NCBI GenBank assembly: GCA_029298735.1
Contig: JANSLP010000029.1
Coordinates: 150,645 to 214,644 of the forward strand
Reading direction: 5' to 3'
Length of the DNA: 64,000 nucleotides
From: Ophiostoma sp. CBS 140.51
Lineage: Eukaryota; Ascomycota; Sordariomycetes; Ophiostomatales; Ophiostomataceae
The notes below the pieces were generated by a model that was not told where the DNA came from, did no database searches, and saw only the letters and a program-made list of their open reading frames with translations. Shown here piece after piece: positions 56,901 to 64,000 of the stretch. Every line of letters begins with the position of its first letter. The first letter of the stretch is position 1. Made by a program: the position numbers and the translations under genes.

Positions 56901-59900
56901 TCCTCGAAAACGAAATTAGATTTGCAAGGCCTGCAGCCGTGTGAGGGCACGCAACCACAGGGAGGAATAACCAGGCCACGCGAAATGAAGACAAATACAG
57001 AAGATGATGAGCATGTTGCTTCTTGAGCCTCCCTAGAGCCAATCGCACGACGAGATGACGGTTTTTCGATGTCGTTCGGCAGCCTCCTCCTCTCCCTTGC
57101 CAAGAGCGGAGCAAATTGCCGTCATTTCAGGTGCTTCCGGGTAGCTTGCTATCTGAAAGCTCTCCCGTTTCTCCCTTGGGCGACGTTTTCGGTGTCGTAA
57201 CTACGTTTGTGGTGCACCGAAGACAGAAAGAGCCGCCGCCGACGGAAGTACTGGACGATTGAACAACCGTAAACCCTTCGCTCATGCCACGATATTTTGC
57301 TAGTAGGAAGCCCGCCGCTCCAGCATGCATCTGCTGGCTGTACCTCGACAAATTTTACCTGCAGCGTGCATTTGTGCTTGTTCCCTGCTGTTCTCCAGCC
57401 TTGGATGGGACCAGGTCCGCCCTTGCTTTCCCCAAAACGGTGTAAGACAATCCAGCCAGCCACGTCTTGCATGAGTCCCGCATCCAGCGTTTTTATGTCT
57501 CCCACTGTATTTCCTATCATCTCTCTCATCTCGCTTTCTTCCGCCTTGCTAATTTTTTCTTCTCCCCTTGTTTTACCTCTCCCTTTCCTCGGTCCTGTCA
57601 AAATTCAAAAATATCATCGGATCCTGCCGCACCTCTCAGATGCGTCTGTGTCGCCGTTCCATGCATACCAGCTGCAAGGCTGCCGGTGGTTCCGTTTTCT
57701 TTTTGTGTGTTCTTTGGCTTCTTCGAATACCGCCGTGAAACAGTCCCCTGGAAAGCAAAAAATGCATGACCACAATAGGCTTTCTTGCCTGTCAGTTTTG
57801 TTACCAAGGATTTAGTCAATTTGGCAGTTCTCAGCCCTCTGTCTGGAAGCTGTCTCGGTACTTTCACAGTGGTCTAATTGGGGATCCCAACTTCAATTTC
57901 ACGTCTTCGCGATACTTGTACGCGCCTCAGTTACGCCGTCTTTGCCGCGTAGCTGCATCATGTCGTCGATTTTATTTCACTAAAGACGTCTTTTCTGCTC
58001 GTCATTTACCGTTTGGTTGCCACGGCTGTCCCTTACTTGACGAAAAGGAGGTTGGGAGGAGGCTGTCGTCCATGTCGATCTTTGAAGAAAGTGTGCACAG
58101 ACTGAGACATATGATGGAGCAAAGCACTTCGATTTAAACTTTCTAGGAAGTAAAGTGGTTTTTCTGCCCAGATGGAACCAATATCAATATCAATATGATA
58201 TCACGGTGCACTATGGACACACCTACGTCAGGATGCTCCGTGCCCCGTGCGATGCAAAACTGCCTAGCACACAAAAGAAACTCTATGTCGACACTGGCCT
58301 GCATGTTTAAGTGATGGAATGATCGTCTTTGCATAGAATAGCACACGGCACAGGTACAGGCCAGGCCCAATCGCCCATCGGCGCTCAGACAGCGGGGAAG
58401 GCAAGATTTGGAAGATTCAGAGTGCGTGCATACAAAGGACAGTGTGCCTGTAATATTAGAAAGGGATACGGGCATATCAAGAAATGAGCACCTTATTTCT
58501 CCCCCTCCTTTCTTTTTGCTTCTGTTAATGAAATGCGCCGCATCAAATCGGCCCATGGAAGACCGGATCGCGGGACGATGAACAAGGGGCCCTGGCTCAG
58601 TTTGCCCGAGCCGTCCTGCGATCTGAAAAGAGGCTCTGAGCAATGTGCAGTCTCCCTCTCTTGACTCACATCGTCATCGTCGATGGAGACGGCGAATTGG
58701 CGTCACCTCTACTTTGTAAACGGTGGGGTATCCTCGTCGAAGTTTAACTCGACTGAGAAGGAGGATAACGAGAGAAACACGCAACCAGCTCATCGTGCAT
58801 GACACCGAAGCAAACAAAAGCGAAAGTCGACTCCTGCAGCCCAAACGGCCAGCCAGCCGGCCTTGACTGGCATGACTGTGTGGCCTGGCCTGGCCGCCCA
58901 AGCGATGTGGTCTCTATTGGCTCTACCAGGCCCATTTGAGGCCATTGCCAGCTGGCTCTGCAACCCACCACTATGAAAATGCGAGGAGAACACGATTATG
59001 TCGAGAATGGCGTGTGGCAATTCTCGGGCATCGACCGAAGCGAGTGCGTGTTCCGAGGCATGTCGATGTGGTGGCAACAACAACAACTCACAAGAAAATG
59101 GTGTTTGTTGTCCCATATGTCAACATCGTGAAAGACATCGCCCAACAGCCAACAGCCCCCATTCTCAGCCTTTTCCAGGGCATGCTGGCTTTGTCCTAGC
59201 CTATAACATCCCGCGGAAGGAGCCGTTTTCAGCGGTTCAGGGAGCAGGGTCGCCTGTCTCGCGGCCAGTTTAGCGGGTGTGGCGGGCCCTTTTTACCGTT
59301 TCTGACACATTTTCACACATTTTCACATTCCAGTCGGGCGACAATCAGGCCTGAAGCAACGGTATTCCCTGCCACACAAAAATGTCGTCGAGGGTGGCTG
59401 GCTTGACTGGCCTAGCTTCTAGCGCATGTAAAATGATCGCATCATTACCACGTCCGTCTGCTGCCAAAATGTAAAAGCTAATTTCAATTCAACGAAAACA
59501 GGCCTGATTTTCGGTGTGCTTTTGGAAATTTTAGTGTGTTTTCCTTTGCTCGTATCCGTTTTAGCGTGATCTCCGTTTCGACCATCTACACGCAGCCACT
59601 CGTTGTTATGAATGGCAGATGGCAGAGCGACCGTCGACTGTCACCCACGAGCCCGCCAAGATTTGGGCACCTCGTCGCTGTACAGGCGGCGGGCAGTAGC
59701 GCCGTTTTCTCTTAGAGCCGGACAACCAGATGGCCTGGGGGCTGCGTCAGGAAGGGATTAGCCCCCCTGTCCCTCCCAAACCAGCACTGGCTCCAGGGGC
59801 AATCAGCCATCTGGCCAATCATGGGTCTAAATATGCCTGTGGAACCGATAGAAAAGCGGGTCTCTGTAAAAAAAGAAAGTGGCAGGGCCAGGGACAGCAA

Positions 59901-61331
59901 AGAGGGAAAGAGCAACCAAACAAGGTCGGGCGAGCAAGCTAGCAAACTGCGTGACTGCCTCCACGCCTTGCTGCGCTGGCCAGAACAGCAGAAGCCTACC
60001 AGCATTGCACACATGTACCACGGCCGATGAAGGTCTCAATGCACTGATTGTCGGGTCTTGTCCTCGGCCTTTCATCTCGGGGTGCAGACAGAGAGTTTTC
60101 CCTGTTTTCACGCGAGATACTCAGTCCGATCGCAACTCAAGACGGCGGGCTCTCAATTGTAGCCGCTTTCGTCCAGTCTTTTCTTCCATCTCGCTCTTCG
60201 ATCGTAGACTACCTCATTGCGCCTCTTGTTGCTTCTCTCTCTGTGTATCTCTCTCTTCCGTTCCGTAATAGTCGTATGCTTGCTGCGGCTCGCCTCTCTC
60301 CATCTCCCCACGCTCTTGCCGTATTTGCTCTCTGCTGCTCGCCTGTTGCTCTTGCCTTTCTGGGCCATCCCACAGCCTAGAACTCCCAGATCCCGCCCTC
60401 TTGCCAACTCTGCTGGGCCCCCTTCCTTCCCCAAAGAAGTGAGCATTGACGCTTAAATTAGCAGATCCGACAGAGGGCTCCACCCTGCACCTTAGTTTTG
60501 CTTGGTTGCTGGGGCTTTTTCTCTTTTTCCTCTGTTCCTTGGTGCTGCCTTCCCTGTCCGGCCCTCTCTCCTCTCGTCGTTTCCTCGTTTTCTTCCCTCG
60601 TTTTTCTTCACCCACCTCTTTCCCGTTCTTCCCCTTCCCTCCTCCATTCTTTCCTTCCCGCCCATTCCTGCCCCAAAGCATAATTATCTCCTTCCCACGC
60701 TTTTCTCACGAGCGAACGCATATCTCGTCTCCTTTTTTCTGGACCTTTTCCACTCCGATATTCCCTCGACACCTATAACAGCTTCCCGGCGACAAATTAA
60801 AGGGTGGACGAAGCAACTTCCGTCACTCTAGGCGACCGAACTCGTTACTCGAACGTACAAACAGCAACCACAGACGACCTCGAGACACAAAGACGACGAT
60901 ATCGACAACAATTGTTGAGTTGACCTGATTCTTCGCATCTTCTTCCTCTTCCTCTTTACGAAGCAACACAGCTCTTCCACTGCACGCGCCACCGTTTACC
61001 ATACGATCACCCGCCTCAGTATTTTCTCGTTTCGCAAATCAGCGGGATCCAGACAAACTTGACAAACGAGGCTCCGACGCGAACTGTTCCAGATCTTCTT
61101 TTCTTCTCTGCTCTCGGCATCCTGCGATCTGGTCTCGTCCAAATCACCATTCTACTTGCTCTACGAATTCGCTCTCACCGCATCACGAGCTCTACGATCT
61201 CGAAAAACAACCGAGGGCATTGCGTCTTGTGCTGCGCAAAAGCCTAAATCTCTTACCTCAGACCAAACTCTCTCGCTCTCTGTCGGCAACACGCGCAATT
61301 TTCCCTGCGCGACCACGCAAATCCCGTCGCA
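53918..61331. other. 7.4 kb stretch with only one tRNA gene
   Basis: From the in-frame stop bordering the transporter exon to the CHS7 start. The left end (53930-54060, read on the minus strand) is a CT-rich probable leader of the transporter; the right end (60180-61330) is a CT-rich leader of CHS7. Between them I recognise only tRNA-Asp at 55814-55885. Frames such as 54360-54857 and 57766-58137 have no domain, no splice partners and no coding bias. Small repeats occur (TATCAA units near 58185; CACATTTT units near 59306-59328). Confidence 0.5.
55814..55885 (-). tRNA. tRNA-Asp(GTC)
   Basis: A complete 72-nt cloverleaf on the minus strand. The acceptor stem TCTCTTG pairs with CGAGAGA (one G-U) and discriminator G73 is the aspartate identity base. 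The D arm is GTA...TAT, the anticodon stem CGGGC/GCCCG has loop TTGTCAC giving anticodon GTC, and the T arm is CCGGG-TTCAATT-CCCGG. No intron. A T6 run directly downstream on the minus strand (55810-55805) is a good RNA polymerase III terminator. CCA is not encoded. Confidence 0.97.
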
Positions 61332-62335
61332 ATGGGTTCTACACAATTCGGCAACTTTGACGTAAGCTCAATCTCACATGTTCCTGCGCGCCAAACTTAG
61401 CTAACATACATCCCACAGAAATTCTGTCGCGATTCCACATTACCAGTGTGTAATGTGCTTTCACCTTTTCACAACCAGACCGGCCCATGGGGTGGCTGCG
61501 AGCTGACGGGTATTTCCCTCAGCGGCGGCCGGAGACTGGGCAACATTGGCTCCATCATCCTCGCCGGTATTGCCATTGTCGTCTCTGCCTTATTAATACT
61601 GCGGTCCGACCGCAAAAAGGCGGCTGTCGGCCGGAGAGAGATGCAGCTGTTCCTGCTCGGCTACATCATCATTGAGATTTGCGAAATCTTCACCGTCGGC
61701 GAGTTCCCGCTTAGCGGTACCGTCCGCGTTGTAAGTACACAACTCGTGTTCTCTATTTTGTTGCTCCTCACTAACAAAATCAGGCTTTCACTGGCATTCA
61801 TCTCGGCTTCATCATCGCAACAACATGGATCCTCATGTACAACGCTATTATTGGCTACCAGATCATTGACGATGGAACGCCACTCTCGCTCGGCATGGCT
61901 GTCGTCTCGGCCCTCGTTCTGCTTATTGGCACGGGCTACATCACTCTCGACACCGGCTTCCAGTGGACCGGCCACTTCGACTCGTCGCTCAACGGCCCGC
62001 CGACCGGCACCAACCGCAACATTGCCCTCTACGTTCTGTACCAGCTAGCACCGCTAGTCTTCCTCGTCGCCTTTTACGTCCTTGAGGCCTACCTGGTCCT
62101 GAGCGTGCTCGGTGAGACCCGGCCACTGCTGTACCTGACTGCTGCTGCGATCCTGTTTGCCCTCGGCCAGATCTTCAACTACGTCGTCAGCCCACACATT
62201 TGCACTGGCACGCACGGCAAGATTGACGGCGCTCTGTTCGAAACGCTGTTCACCATGCTCGCTGTCATCATGGTCTGGGTCTTCTGGTCCAGCATCACTG
62301 AGGACGACTGGCCGATGCCCCCTTCGTACACATAA
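61332..62335 (+). CDS. CHS7: Chitin synthase export chaperone, Chs7 family
   Basis: Three exons (61332-61361, 61419-61730, 61784-62335) encode ~297 aa. Both donors are GTAAG and both introns (57 and 53 nt) contain CTAAC; both junctions fall between codons. Chs7 is an endoplasmic reticulum membrane protein needed for folding and export of class IV chitin synthase (yeast Chs3). The N-terminus MGSTQFGNFDKFCRDSTLPV with two further cysteines matches the family start. About seven hydrophobic segments follow. Diagnostic blocks are VGRREMQLFLLGYIIIE, YQIIDDGTPLSLGMAVVS, FALGQIFNYVVSPHIC and the end VWVFWSSITEDDWPMP, comparable to the KFWDSITKEDLEF-type ending of known Chs7. Two Chs7-like paralogues exist in many filamentous fungi; which one this is cannot be told. 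Confidence 0.88.
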
Positions 62336-63891
62336 TCTTGGTCAATCAAAATCAATTGAATTGACAGAGGGGATGTACCGCAACGGTAGTTTACGCAGTT
62401 GATGATCTTTTGGGCTAACCGGTGTCGGGAGTTTTTTGACTTCCATTCATATTTCTTGCGCTCCTTTTTTCGATAACGCCATTTTTGCTATCGATTTTGA
62501 TCTTGATTTTTGCACTTTATCTTTTACCCTTCTTACATTCGTTTCGCATTTCATCGGAAACATATATCAACGGGGCCGAGTACAGGCAAGGTGCCCCGAG
62601 GCGCGAAAACGGGTTTCTATTTTTATTTTTGGACGACAGCATTACGGAGAGGATGAGTCAATTGCCGCCCGCAATGGGTTTCTTCGGATGTCTTAATTAA
62701 TTCTCAACTCACCACATACACGACAAACTCGGCCAACGACGACCACAGAACGACAGGTGACGGACAGAGGAGGAAAAGGGAAAAGAAGGACAGGTGAAAG
62801 ACGAGATGAAGACTGCGCCGAGACCACACACACAACCACAATGGACTCGACGTTGCAGGAAGGCATCTCGTCAGGAACGATGGAACATAGGAAAAAGGCT
62901 AGGCAAGTGTCTAGCTAGAGGCCGAGCAAGTGCATCGGCAGAGAACAGGACGAGATTGGTTTCTTGGATTATCTCAGTTTCAGAGTCGACGTTTTTGTAT
63001 ATGTTTTCCGCAACTTTATTTTGATTTTTAGTATACCCATTTTTTGGAACAGGTTGGTCCTCGCCATGCGAGTCGAGTTCCAACACTCATAGAAAAAAAA
63101 TCTACCGACAGCTTTTCAGCAATACTCTATCCCAAATGCATTTAATACCTTTCGAGTGAGGTTGTGCGTGATGTCACTGTAAATATGTGGTTAGATGAAC
63201 GACACCCTTGAAAGGCAGCTTTGTCCAATCTAACGCCTGTGATTGGCTTAAACTGCCACTGTGAGCAAGGCTCTGCCAGACAGTTGAAAGTTATCAGCAC
63301 ACTGCCGGACTGGGGAAGGAGCCAACTGAGCTAAAAATCCGCTAAGAAAACGAGAGCAAAGAAAGGCAACAGCGTGGTTTCCCAAAACGACCACCAAAAA
63401 CGGATCTTTTACCAACAGCCTCGCTGACAATGCAAGGACGACCAACGCCAACGCCAACTGCTCTTTTTTGCCACCTCCCGCATCGAGCCGTTAAGCTTTC
63501 AACGTCCAACGTCTATCCATCCTCACGACCTTTGATATCTTCCATCCTCCTCTTCTAACCTCTGCTCAGCTCGACTTCACCTCTGATCGAGACGAAACGG
63601 GAGCTGTTCTCGTGCGACGATCATCTTTCGACTTTTTGAAGCTTCACTCCCATCTCATCTCTCAACTACATCCCTTGACTCAACATCGTCCCGTCGTTTC
63701 CCACACGAAGATCACCACGCCTATCACGACTCGACCGCCTCCCTTTCCACCTCCCATCCTTTTAGTCTCCCTTCCTTCAACCTCCCCCTTCTACAGAGGG
63801 GAGGGGGACTTTTCTCCAAACAAGGGAGCTTTGGGAACATCACACGAGTGACACGACACACGACACACGACACTCCTACTCCCTACTCCCT

Positions 63892-63892
<1 letters not shown>
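62336..63892. other. 3' flank of CHS7 and upstream region of an off-window gene
   Basis: AT-rich 3' flank of CHS7 to ~62530, mixed sequence, then from ~63480 a CT-rich stretch on the + strand resembling the leader of a rightward gene that would begin beyond the window. The 79-codon frame at 63612-63851 has no domain and is probably untranslated leader. Confidence 0.5.
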
Positions 63893-63923
<31 letters not shown>

Positions 63924-63971
63924 ACCCCCACCCCCCCCCCCCCCCCCCCGGCCGCCCCCCCCCCCCCCCCC
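63893..63971. repeat. Poly-C tract
   Basis: About 79 nt that are almost entirely C, broken by two A and a GGCCG island, then a GC-rich tail to the window end. Such tracts at a sequence edge often come from read-end or assembly artefacts rather than genomic biology. It is not a CCCTAA telomere repeat. Confidence 0.8.
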
Positions 63972-64000
63972 GGGGCACGACGCCGCACAGGGCGCGGCGC

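Noticed and set aside
57766..58137. 123-codon frame MTTIGFLACQ...
   Set aside because: Examined as a possible small gene; no recognisable motif, no third-position bias and no splice partners.
63841..63900. Possible telomere near the window end
   Set aside because: The CTACTCC/CCCTACC units are not TTAGGG/CCCTAA repeats and run into poly-C.

Overview
The window is nuclear DNA from a filamentous ascomycete, most likely a Sordariomycete. The evidence is short introns (mostly 51-160 nt) with GTRAGT-like donors and CTAAC/CTGAC branch points, C/G-ending codons, long pyrimidine-rich leaders, and fungal-type genes (allantoicase, Chs7-type chaperone, PSP1-domain protein, a very long hybrid histidine kinase). 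Placement nearer than class is not possible from sequence alone. I see no transposon, CRISPR array, rRNA or secondary-metabolite cluster.

Layout. 1-8.5 kb is gene-dense: the 3' end of 4-hydroxyphenylpyruvate dioxygenase (+), an ankyrin/DIL-domain protein (-), allantoicase (-) and a cytochrome b561-type membrane protein (+). The last two are divergent and share a 1.5 kb promoter region holding a TCGG-N6-CCGA palindrome (the published UaY/PCO-1 purine-catabolism site) and several HGATAR nitrogen-regulator motifs. A 3.9 kb non-coding stretch precedes a ~2293-aa PAS-containing hybrid histidine kinase (12.4-19.3 kb), which is followed by the mitochondrial Fe-S scaffold NFU1. Next is a 9.75 kb stretch without a recognisable gene, with strong pyrimidine bias and a 57-bp imperfect inverted repeat. 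It leads into a PSP1-domain protein at 31.0-34.2 kb.

35.8-53.9 kb is gene-dense again: an unrecognised 297-aa protein, exosome subunit RRP42, an unrecognised mitochondrial membrane protein, cytochrome c, the ribosome-biogenesis AAA-ATPase RIX7, an SLC25 mitochondrial carrier, a small LYR-like/DUF1763-type protein and an MFS sugar transporter whose start codon must lie in an upstream exon. A 7.4 kb stretch follows with only tRNA-Asp(GTC). The chitin synthase export chaperone CHS7 comes next, and the window ends in a run of cytosines that looks like a contig edge.

The genes are mostly independent housekeeping and regulatory functions, not one pathway. The loose themes are amino-acid/purine nitrogen recovery (HPPD, allantoicase), mitochondrial function (NFU1, cytochrome c, carrier, two small proteins), ribosome/RNA processing (RIX7, RRP42) and signalling/cell wall (histidine kinase, CHS7). 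I found no convincing novel multi-gene system. The observations most worth checking are the UaY-like site, a degenerate receiver domain in the kinase, the lost D1 Walker B glutamate in RIX7, the RIP-like hairpin and the ATG-less 5' exon of the transporter.
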